From IMG/VR virus record IMGVR_UViG_3300042564_000781, positions 1-64,000 of that record: a DNA stretch of 64,000 nt, one strand, 5' to 3'. Both the position numbers and the translations under genes were made by a program. The DNA is from a virus. The notes below the pieces were generated by a model. That model worked only from the letters and a program-made list of their open reading frames with translations, ran no database searches and was not told where the DNA came from. Positions 12,301-19,655 of the stretch are shown here, piece by piece (the stretch's first letter is position 1; every line of letters begins with the position of its first letter).

Positions 12301-13926
12301 TAATATTTGATTGCCAGTTGTTAAACCGTGACCTATGGCATTCGTCAATGTATCGGTTTCTATTGTAATAATATTAGTATCTGGATCAATCCCAGGCAGG
12401 GCATAAAAACCAATCTGGCGGCCAGGTACTGTGACATTTACAAAGTTAATATTAAAGATTCGATCTTTAACTAGGGAGTCAGTATCTGCTGTAAACAGTA
12501 TTCGCATTCCTGCAGCAAGGTCTACACCGTCAACATTATATCCTAATTGCCCTTCAACAGTTGAGAATACATCTGTAGTAAATGTATCAACTAATGTAAC
12601 ATTGGCCTTTGCTTGATGACCAAAATTAAATAATTTTAGTCCAGCATCAAATTCAATAATAGGACGAATTGCTCGAGCTGATTGATCAAGAGAGGGAACT
12701 TGATCAGCAGCATTGGCGGCTGCTATAATTACATCTTGATGGAACCAACGGTTGTATCGACTCCACGGATTTCTATCTGGAGTACCTCGAGCAACTAATA
12801 TGTAGTCTTTATATTGTGGGAACGAAGTGGCAGTACTGAATGGGCTTTGGTCAAAAGGCTCATCGTCAAATAATAGTGCCCTTTCTTGAGAATATGTACT
12901 GATAATTTCCAAATCAGTTTCTGCAACTAATCGAATTGCAGTGCCCACTCCCTCTACATACCAATAGCCTGTTGCATAGTTTATAGGAAAAATGTTGCCT
13001 TCAAATTTTAACTTCATACCGTTTGACAACGGAATACCGTTACTCATAGTATATGATTTCTTACCTAAAATATCAGCATCAACATTTAAGTATGTGTTTT
13101 CATCAATATCCAATACATGGAATACTCCGCCAGTATCAACACTGTTTTCACTAACATAGTATAATACATCAGGCGAATTAACTCCTACAGTAAAAGTTAT
13201 TGTGCCCAACTCGACCGCAGAATTAGAAACTCCAATTGTATATCTATCTAGAGCACCTGCTACTCTAGCAGTTTTAATACTGAACGGATTTCCTGGCGAG
13301 TTGATAACAAATGTATATGTTTGCCCTCTATACAAAGTTAGGGTAGGATTGCGAGTTAGTCCATCGGGTGAGAATAAAAATGCATAATTATCTGATTCAT
13401 CAACTGCGTCAACTGTATATGTACTTTCTATAGCCAGTTGTTGTCCGGTAATTTCAATAGGTGCTGGGCCGTACGGTAACCAGTAGTATTGTTGATAATT
13501 AACAAATTTATCCCAGTTAATATGCGGGTCCCACGAGTATGATTCTTGACTGTTTATTCTTTCATGGTTTAAAACATTGCCACCGAGTACATCAACATGA
13601 TTTATATGATCAATATAGTCTTTGTAAAAATTAGTATTTCCTAGATAGTCTTGAATAACTGCTGCTGGCTCTAATTGATAATTTTGTCGAGTAGTATCAG
13701 CAGCCTTTACAAAAATGTCAGCTGATGTTATTGCTTTGGCCGTTTGTCGTCCAATGTATCCGTTAACTTTTTTAACTGCTCCGGGCTGCGTTAGTTGATC
13801 TAAAGTTGCTTGTAAAAACTTTTTATTACTATCTGTTCTAAAAAATCTTGGCAATAAATTTGCCGAATCTCTGTTGTCAGCATTTGACAACGGTAGGCCT
13901 GATTCGTTTTGATCGTTATTTGCCAT
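388..13926 (-). CDS. Giant modular virion structural protein (4512 aa), gp7 position
   Basis: One uninterrupted 13.5-kb frame, the largest gene here. Its start overlaps the gp6 stop by one base (TAATG), so the two are translationally coupled. The N-terminal ~160 residues are Trp/Tyr-rich (YYWLPYGPAPIEI). Residues about 2270-2560 show FG-GAP-type beta-propeller repeats (SADGKWLAIASPS). Glycine-tyrosine modules (GYGYKNPPLIKI, GNGYINQPVVKI) lie near 2960 and 3330. Three carbohydrate-binding-like repeats (YxxGxxVxYxxxYY) lie near 1530, 1790 and 3720 and match those of the plus-strand fibres. By synteny with T4 (5-6-7-8) it occupies the slot of gp7, a baseplate wedge protein of about 1000 residues, and is more than four times larger. 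I infer a baseplate or peripheral tail structural role. The exact function is unknown. Confidence 0.85.
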   Translation of the reverse strand: MANNDQNESGLPLSNADNRDSANLLPRFFRTDSNKKFLQATLDQLTQPGAVKKVNGYIGRQTAKAITSADIFVKAADTTRQNYQLEPAAVIQDYLGNTNFYKDYIDHINHVDVLGGNVLNHERINSQESYSWDPHINWDKFVNYQQYYWLPYGPAPIEITGQQLAIESTYTVDAVDESDNYAFLFSPDGLTRNPTLTLYRGQTYTFVINSPGNPFSIKTARVAGALDRYTIGVSNSAVELGTITFTVGVNSPDVLYYVSENSVDTGGVFHVLDIDENTYLNVDADILGKKSYTMSNGIPLSNGMKLKFEGNIFPINYATGYWYVEGVGTAIRLVAETDLEIISTYSQERALLFDDEPFDQSPFSTATSFPQYKDYILVARGTPDRNPWSRYNRWFHQDVIIAAANAADQVPSLDQSARAIRPIIEFDAGLKLFNFGHQAKANVTLVDTFTTDVFSTVEGQLGYNVDGVDLAAGMRILFTADTDSLVKDRIFNINFVNVTVPGRQIGFYALPGIDPDTNIITIETDTLTNAIGHGLTTGNQILYLNNGNIDISGLINRKAYYVLVLNTTQIKLYTDKNLTVVADIFATGSDVHKLEVFSGYRKQINLVEADDSIPLVNETVLVEQGIINQGLMYWYTGTTWKIGQTKTLVNQPPLFDVFAADRDSYGNALDYDGTTFAGTKLFSYKVGTGSNDTELGFPLSYQNINNIGDIAFEFNLLSDTFKYKNVVDIITQTTDVGFLKSISGLTTFEYVNGWKTTLISNLQPIIRTFKESGLVNNFPVDVYSSVDNLADLEVRVYINGKRQPRSNYTITENSVRKYILLETNVALTDVVTLKCFSAQQKNNNGYYEIPVNLQNNPLNNNLSEFTLGQVIDHVDTIIDNITTFVGTYPGTSNLRDIGNVTPYGTRFIQHAGPVNLSLYHLGTPTANVFKALAQARDDYSKFKRAFIVTATSSGIDTDPRRHVDYVLAELAKDKSTSRPYYLSDMFGYAASNIFEYTVLDARTKIYPLNTAFNLTALSNKAVNLYLNDVQLVEGQDYIFGTDVFFEILTDLTDGDIIMAVEYESTDGSFCPATPTKLGLYPKFVPSKFVDTTYAEPTEVIQGHDGSITIAFGDYRDDLILELEKRIFNNIKVQYNPNIFNIYDYIPGYDRPTVYSKDEYEAILGTFFYQWTSNVGQDFTKQNVEWWNRLDPFTFNYRGNYSPNGYPVPAYWRGIYRWLLDTDRPHTHPWECLGFSLPPAWWQEVYGPVPYTSDNLIMWDDLRQGIVREPGQPIRRLEKFAKSILAHGVPVDENGDLQDPVNANFVNGPIKPTAEGYYTFGDVGPVESAWRRSGHYPFAIIQAALLMQPNRVLGTCLDRSRIVRNLSNQLVYSETGLRIRLADIVLPSTSASTQRVSTSGLINYIIDYLTNDTTVLISQYQTDLDTLTNNLGVKLGGFTAKNKFKLLLDSKSPTSTGSIFIPEENYTVFLNTSSAVKKVVYSGVVITKHVDGFEITGYYNEQPYFNYYPWLESARTINVGGISESYIVWTAGKRYVAGGIVYYGNRYYRVNVTHTSTDTFDAALFSRLAELPVSGGRDANIRKSWDTTLTLTLGYGTKLATVQEVVDFLQGYGAYLSNQGFVFDDFNTTLKAITNWETAVKEFMFWTTQNWGAGAVLSVSPAANRITLSTNNSVVNDLLDPFYGYKIFRVDGQKLEPEFTNTYRNDDENSFSLTPTSTTHGIYGAVFYLIQKEHVMILDNRTLFNDVIYDLEPGYRQERIKVIGYLSQGWKGGFNIPGFIFDQARIYDWTPWTDYKLGDIVKYKEFYYSALSTLPGVQKFNAADWSLLAEKPTAKMSANWDYRSEQFTDFYDLDTDNFDAEQQKFAQHLIGYQKRQYLENIIKDDVSQYKFYQGMIIEKGTQNVLNKLFDVLSADGVESLTFNEEWAVRVGSYGAVTAFNETEFILDESQFKINPQPVELVSTVDSTVVDFIYRQRPLDVYIKPLGYNNDIWSVTGTKQYLRTPGFVRYEDVLLSVDTLADALQNDISTFTEGDYVWCAFENKLNSFSEKWNVYRFTQSLFTVTKAEYFYNSTSKLGEVVLTCNTIPNVIVGDIVGLTNVAIPKDGFYTVYSVGIERVGGTPDASTPRKIVIRTVATGWEPLPEPPGIVLYQFVPCLFDTIDNANDNLPTSIKPNELLWTKDSGNGTWGVYENNSVYNSFNIDLSTIPDLTGLNFGKKVTVSQVGTTAVVTDADQVIILERQNISATYNANTTQLYKWIQTHSLVIDPSIADVAGQEFGAETALSADGKWLAIASPSASNVDSSGYANQGYVSLYYKAAGNRYTFVNSIISQNASADELFGTKLAFAKLDNTYILAVSATDAVYFYQATGTSSWSNYVNPLVITDVENITISATGNMFAAAVPSAVSDKGQVKLYTLTLGNYVLSTTFTGTATSDRFGESISIAQSSQYIAIGSDIGTVYIYDTDNTSTPYQTITSLTKDIGDQFGTTVQFTNNDTTLVVFATGDSRVDIYDLYGTKFLYGESVTSTAVSYGASITAGNNTILVGAPNFNSSAGAVFSYVKPPLLKSWTLKVYEQPRPNISSVKKAYLYNKITNTIVSYLDVVDPIQGKIPGLADQEIRYKTYFDPATYSVGTSSVNVDSGLNWTTAQVGMLWWNLTRAKFMDNQGGEVVYRSTTWNKLYKTASIDIYEWVETKYLPSEWDKLADTTKGLAAGISGTSLYGDTVYSIKNKYDTVGQKLIPTYYFWVKNKKITPNSVSRTISAEKISSLISDPIGYGYTCVAPTGANSFSLVNFANLLEGTDIVLNFQTWLIDNHDINMHSQWKIISEHPNTTIPKNIENKWIDSLIGKDSNDRVIPDTNLPVKNRYGIEFRPRQGMFVNRVEALKQYIERVNAILMENLIVDDFDISGLMLSEPAPSTVSGLWDTVIDFDTELRFIGTASLVQAALTAVTENGIITDILIDNPGYGYKNPPLIKIVSSGIGAVLLPVLDTAGRIVSVTIQNAGRGYFSETMLIVRPHAVLVSSDTSSFDKWSIYEWTARDNSWNRIRSQSYDVTKFWNYADWYATGYTQFTKIDYLVDNTYYLVTLSANNGSIVKVKNIGSGGWLLLEKYNNLTTIDYTQNYKVVGRQAGTIQFASSIYTFVNSSVGFDNQLFDASLYDNYAAAELRIIINSIKDKILVDDLRVEYLKLFFSSLRYVMHEQIFIDWAFKTSFVKATHNVGELKEKVTYNNDNLSNFEDYINEVKPYRTKIREYVSSYNKTDYARQSTTDFDLIPLVTENLTVTPMNVTVTNNGTIDASSSDILTYPWKHWNDHVGFTIQSVEIFNGGNGYINQPVVKIEGGFGTGASAKAYISNGKVNRIDLISGGTRYLKAPTITLDGGLSETGTAATAIAIIESEVVRANKIAIKFDRITRDYYISEKTETETLLGTGSRVQFALKWSPRIEIGSASIKLYPSGINPDTPGVTGIDILRGEYTLSTKKSTSKGYTSYSGLLTLDTAPTVGETIRITYEKNFEHMSAADRINFFYEPTSGMLGKDLAQLMNGIDYNGVQLQGLGFGATGGWDALPWFTDEWDGFDPTYDDRIFTAGAGDYTYDLNYAPNVGELLNVYISRYNPTATVNISSATESALSDTSVWITTATPHGFTADMFITIAGVTAGNYIGTYRIRQVISEDTFSITLDRAVVLGTGGTVYGYTYGAPTRLDDLYYGTPDWVSGYAYIVGTRVVYEDYYYVSNVATSSVTFLASEWEKGTIVNADAIMISIPGDGTTEIFTLPSANLTINDKDKVIFRKSTSDGSILPRPNDYDTQLQGGAFNGSVLTTATGYAPADINIDGDDFVTPATSHAPEEIVPGHITDALAIKVYHRPEGGAPNILFKNYVGNGVTDTFIIGQYFATDRAVIVKVGNAIIEQTAYTIDWASNSVIFDTAPLVDSIVSIISVGFNSENILDLDHFIADGTTTEYVTRAPWIEGELTSTVLVNGIVPTYELFRTDNTYDSPDRVAIRFSSSVEADSLINYMIDSGTTVQTASVVKSQMITTNGTATIYNLDNLNSEVLPGNKLQPYETNVIVRKGQEILRPSTVIYFTMADDVLSYTIPAHKFATYSISSNDIRVYSDSNALTPGVGYIVDLLGITIELSQSSYIEGAKLAVVINVDFDYAITDAGTIEFSTVYPASTNIEIISFYNHMLLDIDRTTDIMIPSTTLTPGTTDYYEFTNKLGGYFTLRRSAVSDDFVWIIKNGTLLTHSVDYAVDDDRITVRLKESLESTDVVQVMLFSDQTVRSTFGFMQFKDMLNRVHYKRLRAEKASVLASNLTQSDIEITVADGSVFSLPNPALNLPGIIEINGERIEYFTKVGNVLGQLRRGTLGTGTPLVHLAGQSVQDIGPTETIPYTDKIIIDTIISNGVTTNLGTLQYIPANENEVDVFVNGYKLKKVDYDLFEETNGYPYSDEGDSTFPAEFSVDGTTNGITLTTAAAEGTKVVIVKKELTLWNDPGKSLARSNNKIANFLKENTTVWPR

Positions 13927-16900
13927 TAGTAACTCCCACTAGTAATAGACTGTGTACTTAAAGTAGATGATGTTATAGTTATTGCTCCAGCACTGTTAAT
14001 TTTACTAGCAGTCACAGCTGATATAATTTCAAGGTTGTCAATGGTTGCACCGTTAATAAAAATTTGATCTTTTTCTGATCTTATTTCATATAGACCACCA
14101 AACGATAACGCAGTGTCTTTAGGTACTATTAAAAAAGTTACAATGTTAGGAGTTAATTTGCTCATTATATAAGATGAAAGTTCACTGAAATAAAAGCTGT
14201 CGCCAAAGTCCCAGTTTTCAAGCGAAAAGAATTCATTAATTGCCGACAATACTCTCGATTTAATATCGTTATCACTAATAACAACTTCTGCATTTTTTAC
14301 AATCTTAAATGTTGCCTGTACATCTGAAGACGCTTTTTCGCCAAATAATACTTTATATTTCACTGGATGGTAAATTAATTCATCACTAATTGATTTAATC
14401 TTATTAAGGTCTGCGGCCAACAGTGTATACAAATAATCAGTGCTAGGAGGCAGTGGCTCGGCGGCAATTGTTCCTGCTAACCACTGACGATAAGTTTTAT
14501 CATATTGTTTAGTTAGTATAAATGTATCAATAATATTAGTCAATCCTGGATCTATACGAGACTCGTAATCTGCATTATGAATATATTGAAACTTGATATC
14601 TCTGCGACCAATATATACTTTATAATTTAACGATGATGTAAACTGTGGAGAACTATCTCTATTAAATTGTTTAACAGCACCTACATCTTTAAAATAAAAG
14701 TATTGCCCTGTTGAGAATGCCGATGTATTAGTCGGTTGTGTATCTAGAATTGTAACAGTACTATTACTATTATCAAATAATTTATAGTCTTCTTGTCCTT
14801 GGGCAATAATATATCTTTCAAGTATTACATATTTTTTATTGTCTGGAGAATTAACTATGTCTACAATTTCTTCAAACAGGCTAGGATTATCAACTACACT
14901 GTCGTCGTCAGTGTCACTAAATGTAACTTGAATTTTCTTCGTATCAACATAGCCGTCGAGACCAGTATACTCTTCGGTAATTTCCCAATCACGGTCAAAG
15001 GTAAATGAATTAATAAAACTTGGAGGTGCAGTATTAATACCTAGCACTTTGATTTTATCTTTTACAACAGTATTAGTCCTAGTATCATAAATTTTATCAC
15101 TAGCATCAAAGAAGAATCGAATCTGAGCATCACTTTCAAAAATATATCTGATCAATCTCGATGTCACTGTGTAAAACTCAGTATCAGTAGTAAACAATAT
15201 TAACCAACTAGAATCTTTTTGTTGATTTGAGTTGTTTCCTTGATTAGCAGTACTGAAATCATCTAAAGTATTTAAATTTACTTCGAATACAATTTTCCAA
15301 GTGGCTGTTTCAATATCATATCGCAATCCGAACGGTTTATTTGAAAACATTAAATCTACCATAGTAGCAATAGTAGTTGTATTGATTGAAGATTTCCATG
15401 CTGGGATAAGTTCTGATAACACTGCACCTGTCGGGATAATATCATTTAACACAACAGTGCCCGAACCGTCAATTAGTGTTCCGTCTCCGCCACTAGTTCC
15501 GTCTCCAACAACAGATATTACTTTTGCCCATAAGATGGTAGTTGAATTTGCTATCGCTGCAGAACCTAACACTATTGCATTATCATTAGTTTTATCAAAA
15601 TAGTATCCGGCTGGCGCTGTAAATTTTAATAGTGCGCCAGGGGTTACAAATCTTAAATTAGTATTTGTATATGAACCTAACTGGTAAGGCGCAGCAAGTT
15701 CTCCAATATATCCAGTTGTTTGATTAGTATCTACTGTATTACTGTACCACCTAACATCTAGCGAATCAGTAGCGATTCTAAAGAATTTTGAATAATAAAA
15801 ATCACGCAATTGAGTTGTTTTTAAAGTTTCATATATTTGATTATAAATTACTGCTTCAATATCTGTACGAGTTGCATATGTGAATCTAAAACTAGTGGTA
15901 TATTCTTCTTTGTATACTGCGCCGTCATCTCCAAATAAGTTTGTTTTACTATACTTGCCAGTTGGATCAACTAGATCAAAGTATCTACTAATACCGCTTG
16001 CGCTTCTGTTAACTGCTTTAACTTTAACAACATCTTGATTAACACCTAAGGGACTTAGGTTATAATCTTCAGCAGTTATCATTCTATTTTGAGTATAATA
16101 AGTAGCAGGGGCATTATTTTTAATGCTAGTATTTGATTCAGCTTCTGCTGAATTACCAACCGATGTTTGTAAACCTAGCGTTAATGTTAAAGTTTCAGCT
16201 TGACCAACATTAGACACATAGGGAATTGAAATCCCTACATTTTTTACATCGCGAGGATTGATCGTGTAGCTAATGCCGTTGCTTGCACGATAGTAAACTC
16301 TAAATGTTCCACGAGGTAAGTTACCAAATGTGCCATCACTGAAAACTAAACTTACTCGATCATTAGATCGAGTAAGAACATTATAAATGTTTCTAATAGA
16401 CTTATTCAAACTATTATAGATAATATTATTGCCTTCAAGGCTTGGGACTTTTGCCCAATATTCTGTCTCAACACTATTTTGATCTAAACGATATAACCAT
16501 ACATCGGTATTGTTAACATTGATTGCATCAAGGTCAACAGTTTCATTTGTTGCTGGCTGATCAATAGTAAATGTACCTTGATTTAATAGACCTTGTCTAA
16601 AATGTAGAAAGAACCCGCTGCTAGTACTGCCAGCACCTCTGCCGTCATTTCTATAGACAAATGCCATTCTATTACCGATGGCAGGCGGTTCTTCGTATAT
16701 TTCTTCGCCACCTTTGAATGTAGTAGATACTACTTCAAAACTCATATTTCTGCCATCAATAGCTTTGGCAAAACTGAATACAGGAACGTTAGCATTAGAT
16801 CCCTGGAAGCGATATTGCTCTGTAGCAATCCCGTATACATCAGCTTTATCGTCAGGATTTCCAAACTGGCGACTTGCAGGCAATGCTGCATTTATAACTT

Positions 16901-17372
16901 TAATAAATTGATCATACCAGTTGGGGTTAGCAGGATCGTTCCATCCGATAACTTGATTTGCTAGATTTCTGCCGTTAGAATCAACTACTGTTTGAGTGGT
17001 CTGTACCGCAGTAAATTTCAATAATCCAGAGCCTGCAATATTACGTTTTGAGTTGTAACTGAGCAAGCGGGCCAGGCGTAACACGCTGTCACGACGTTCT
17101 GCTAGTTCTAAAAAGTTTTCGCGGGCGTTTAAATCTGTGCGGAAACTGATGCTTTGACCAAGGAATGCAATTAGGTCAATTAGGGCCAAATACTCTGAGC
17201 TTTCAATGTAATCGTTAAAATCTTCCGGATAGTTTTCACGGATATAATTAATCATTACTCTGCGAAGATTTTCAAAGTCGTAGCTTTGGAAATCTGCATT
17301 ACGAAACGTCTGGTATATACGTTTCCAATCTTCTGCTACCAGTAATCTATTTTGTCGATCAGTTGCTGACAT
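13926..17372 (-). CDS. 6: Baseplate wedge protein gp6-like (1148 aa)
   Basis: This is a homologue of T4 gp6, which forms the ring joining baseplate wedges and belongs to the baseplate J-like family. The N-terminal part is typical: AEDWKRIYQTFRNADFQSYD, then NYIRENYPEDFNDYI and a hydrophobic helix (LALIDLIAFLGQSISFRTDL) followed by NARENFLELAERRDSVLRLA. At 1148 residues it is much longer than T4 gp6 (about 660); the extra length is mid- and C-terminal beta-rich sequence. A GGGAAGGG-type ribosome site precedes the ATG. Its stop overlaps the start of the giant protein. Neighbours gp25, gp5 and gp53 fit a baseplate cluster. Confidence 0.93.
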   Translation of the reverse strand: MSATDRQNRLLVAEDWKRIYQTFRNADFQSYDFENLRRVMINYIRENYPEDFNDYIESSEYLALIDLIAFLGQSISFRTDLNARENFLELAERRDSVLRLARLLSYNSKRNIAGSGLLKFTAVQTTQTVVDSNGRNLANQVIGWNDPANPNWYDQFIKVINAALPASRQFGNPDDKADVYGIATEQYRFQGSNANVPVFSFAKAIDGRNMSFEVVSTTFKGGEEIYEEPPAIGNRMAFVYRNDGRGAGSTSSGFFLHFRQGLLNQGTFTIDQPATNETVDLDAINVNNTDVWLYRLDQNSVETEYWAKVPSLEGNNIIYNSLNKSIRNIYNVLTRSNDRVSLVFSDGTFGNLPRGTFRVYYRASNGISYTINPRDVKNVGISIPYVSNVGQAETLTLTLGLQTSVGNSAEAESNTSIKNNAPATYYTQNRMITAEDYNLSPLGVNQDVVKVKAVNRSASGISRYFDLVDPTGKYSKTNLFGDDGAVYKEEYTTSFRFTYATRTDIEAVIYNQIYETLKTTQLRDFYYSKFFRIATDSLDVRWYSNTVDTNQTTGYIGELAAPYQLGSYTNTNLRFVTPGALLKFTAPAGYYFDKTNDNAIVLGSAAIANSTTILWAKVISVVGDGTSGGDGTLIDGSGTVVLNDIIPTGAVLSELIPAWKSSINTTTIATMVDLMFSNKPFGLRYDIETATWKIVFEVNLNTLDDFSTANQGNNSNQQKDSSWLILFTTDTEFYTVTSRLIRYIFESDAQIRFFFDASDKIYDTRTNTVVKDKIKVLGINTAPPSFINSFTFDRDWEITEEYTGLDGYVDTKKIQVTFSDTDDDSVVDNPSLFEEIVDIVNSPDNKKYVILERYIIAQGQEDYKLFDNSNSTVTILDTQPTNTSAFSTGQYFYFKDVGAVKQFNRDSSPQFTSSLNYKVYIGRRDIKFQYIHNADYESRIDPGLTNIIDTFILTKQYDKTYRQWLAGTIAAEPLPPSTDYLYTLLAADLNKIKSISDELIYHPVKYKVLFGEKASSDVQATFKIVKNAEVVISDNDIKSRVLSAINEFFSLENWDFGDSFYFSELSSYIMSKLTPNIVTFLIVPKDTALSFGGLYEIRSEKDQIFINGATIDNLEIISAVTASKINSAGAITITSSTLSTQSITSGSY

Positions 17373-17392
17373 ACGCCCTTCCCAATTATTGA

Positions 17393-17400
17393 GTATTTAG
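17393..17400 (-). promoter_or_regulatory. Late promoter candidate upstream of gp6 (CTAAATAC)
   Basis: CTAAATAC on the minus strand lies about 20 bases before the gp6 ATG in the 49-base gap after gp25. It differs from TATAAATA at the first bases, so support is moderate. Predicted initiation would leave a leader of about 14 bases containing the ribosome site. Confidence 0.35.
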
Positions 17401-17421
17401 CGTAGTTTATTATGTAGGAGT

Positions 17422-17865
17422 TTAATTCACAAGTCCGTTAGCTTGATCAAATTTCAGCTGTATAGACTCTTGTATGTAGTATGGCAGGTAGGTTAATCTA
17501 CATTCGATCTGTAGGCCACTTTCATATTGTGTGATGATAACTTGGTCAGCTCGAACACGTGGATCATAGTTGATAATGTCCTCAACATTCTTTGCCACCA
17601 ACTGTTTAAGTTCCTCAGTTAGTGGTTCAAATATCACATCCCAGATCACTGTGCCAAATGTTGGATCATTTAATTTTTCACCTTGTCTTATATGGAAATG
17701 GTTGAGAATATCCTGTTTGATCAGGGCAAGATCATACAGTGCAAAGCTGGTAGCATCTTCAGATATAGTACTAAACCCTTTATAGGTCTTGGTACCGGGA
17801 ACATTCTGCTGAGTTCGATTACCTGGTAAAGTAATCTTTTCATATAGTTTAGGATTAGCTGACAT
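17422..17865 (-). CDS. 25: Baseplate wedge protein gp25-like
   Basis: A 147-residue protein of the GPW/gp25 family, a conserved baseplate wedge component of contractile tails that contacts the sheath. The family core is clear: DLALIKQDILNHFHIRQGEK, LNDPTFGTVIWDVIFEPLTE and the C-terminal YDPRVRADQVIITQYESGLQ. Length matches the family (T4 gp25 is 132). It lies between gp5 and gp6, transcribed leftwards, 17 bases after the gp5 stop. Confidence 0.95.
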   Translation of the reverse strand: MSANPKLYEKITLPGNRTQQNVPGTKTYKGFSTISEDATSFALYDLALIKQDILNHFHIRQGEKLNDPTFGTVIWDVIFEPLTEELKQLVAKNVEDIINYDPRVRADQVIITQYESGLQIECRLTYLPYYIQESIQLKFDQANGLVN

Positions 17866-17882
17866 AATAGTATTTAATCTCT

Positions 17883-19652
17883 TTATTCTTCATCAGGTTC
17901 TGCAGGAGAGAATTTAATAAAAGTATCTTCAATAGTTGTATATTGTTTCCATGCATCTGCAGGAGCGATCATTGTTTCTGAAAAATCTGACTGGTCTGAT
18001 ATTTGCTCTGCATCAGTATCTTCATATCTATCTTCTAGATCTCTGTCAGTTTCTTCTGGCTTGACTTTTAACGGATCTAAGTTTTCATGGTATGGATACG
18101 GCTCAAATGTTGGAATGCGGCGCATAATACTTGGAGGTATGACGTCTTCTACAAACTCTCCAGATTCATCTGACAGCTTATGTAATTTTAAACGTTGAGG
18201 TAATACTGCTTCAGTAGCATTAGCGGCAGTGGCTGCGGTAGATGCCGTAGGTCCGTTAAAATTAATGTTTCCGCCAGATATAGTAGTATTAGCTGCTTTA
18301 ATTTCCATATTCCCTCCAGAAGTTTGAAAGTTGTGGCCGCCAATATTGAAGTCAAAATCTCCGCCTACTTTATGTTGATACGCACCGTCAAACACTTTAT
18401 CTACATCTTGTAATACATGCTGTAAGTAGTTTTGATCGTATAATTTGTTTACATCTTGTTTCACATGATGTGTATAATTTTGCTCGTATGTTTTGTCAAC
18501 ATCTAACTTAACATGTATTTTTTGATTTCCGTCAACAATTAAAATTTGGTCTTCAATCACATGAGTATGTTTTTCACCGCGAACTTTAGTATTAAAATTG
18601 CGACCACATTCAATATTGATATCACGATCTGCATAAAAATTTAAATCGTTTTTACTATGTACACTGACACTGTCCTGTGCAAAAATGTCAATCTTGCCGT
18701 CACTGGTCAGTTCAATCCAAGTGGTACCTCTAGCATTGCCAATATAGATCAAATCTTCAGTATTGTGCATCAGGATTTGATGCCCTGTACGAGTTCTAAA
18801 TCTCATCAACTCGTTGTGCAATAGTGTAGGATCACCGTCAGTTTCTTGATTTTCTACTCTAGCATATTCAGGGGGGCCTTCGCTTGCTGTTGTCTTACGT
18901 AAAAATTTATCGTCACCGTCGTCCATTACAAAGCTGCTGCCGCCGAGTCGACTAACAGCAACATTGTTAGTCCTGTACTCTCGCTTACCAGTGTCTCCAG
19001 TTTTTGCGCCGTCTTGTTTATCTAAAGGTCCGGGAGTTGAAATGCCAAAGACCATTGACGGAGTTTCTCTTCTAGCACTGCTTGATGTAATGCCTCGGAT
19101 ATCATCTTCTAACAATCCCTGATCGTCTAACACAATTTCTTGTGGTGTTGCAGGTTTTGTAATAGCAGTTGCGTCAAGTGTTTCAGCTCCAATAACACTG
19201 TTGAACTCAGCAACTGGCACACGCTCTTTATCAGTAACTTTAGTCTCGTCTACATTGTAATAGGTACTTGCATACCCGGGAGTCATAAAATTCTTTTTGT
19301 CATCGAGCACACAGCCCATCCAAAAGTAGCCTTCTCCTTTGACAAAAATAACCATTACAGTGGATCCTACATCGGGAGGTATCATCCACATGCCGTATGA
19401 TTTTTGTGTGTTATTATAGTTGTCTTCAGCGTCACTAACAAAATCAACGCTGGTGATTCCCCAAAACGGGCTTAGGTATCTTGCCTGCTGTAATTGACCT
19501 TCAGCTGCTTCATCGTTACCACTTTCTCTATATAATTGCACCTCAAGGATGCCCATATAATTTTTGTCGTGATGACTAATAACTTTTGCTAGAAAGGGAC
19601 CAGGGTCTGTTGTTTTTCCTGCATCAGCAACATTTCTTGTATCTTCACTCAT
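17883..19652 (-). CDS. 5: Baseplate hub/central spike protein gp5-like, no lysozyme domain
   Basis: The central spike protein of the baseplate hub. Residues about 15-130 form the gp5/VgrG-type OB fold (FLAKVISHHDKNYMGILEV, MWMIPPDVGSTVMVIFVKGE). Residues about 280-460 show the spike beta-helix pattern (TSDGKIDIFAQDSVSVHSKN, INIECGRNFNTKVRGEKHTH), with three near-identical 16-residue repeats (QDVNKLYDQNYLQHVL type) before the tip. T4 gp5 carries a lysozyme between OB fold and helix; here that linker (about 130-270) is low-complexity and shows no lysozyme catalytic motif. The C-terminal ~110 residues are acidic. It starts 3 bases after the upstream hub gene's stop. Confidence 0.92.
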   Translation of the reverse strand: MSEDTRNVADAGKTTDPGPFLAKVISHHDKNYMGILEVQLYRESGNDEAAEGQLQQARYLSPFWGITSVDFVSDAEDNYNNTQKSYGMWMIPPDVGSTVMVIFVKGEGYFWMGCVLDDKKNFMTPGYASTYYNVDETKVTDKERVPVAEFNSVIGAETLDATAITKPATPQEIVLDDQGLLEDDIRGITSSSARRETPSMVFGISTPGPLDKQDGAKTGDTGKREYRTNNVAVSRLGGSSFVMDDGDDKFLRKTTASEGPPEYARVENQETDGDPTLLHNELMRFRTRTGHQILMHNTEDLIYIGNARGTTWIELTSDGKIDIFAQDSVSVHSKNDLNFYADRDINIECGRNFNTKVRGEKHTHVIEDQILIVDGNQKIHVKLDVDKTYEQNYTHHVKQDVNKLYDQNYLQHVLQDVDKVFDGAYQHKVGGDFDFNIGGHNFQTSGGNMEIKAANTTISGGNINFNGPTASTAATAANATEAVLPQRLKLHKLSDESGEFVEDVIPPSIMRRIPTFEPYPYHENLDPLKVKPEETDRDLEDRYEDTDAEQISDQSDFSETMIAPADAWKQYTTIEDTFIKFSPAEPDEE

Positions 19653-19655
19653 AAG

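Noticed and set aside
17870-17877. TTAAATAC before gp25 as a late promoter
   Set aside because: It is only 4 bases from the ATG, so transcription would begin at or after the start codon.
17883-19652. Lysozyme domain in gp5
   Set aside because: No Glu...Asp/Thr catalytic pattern of T4 lysozyme is present between OB fold and spike.
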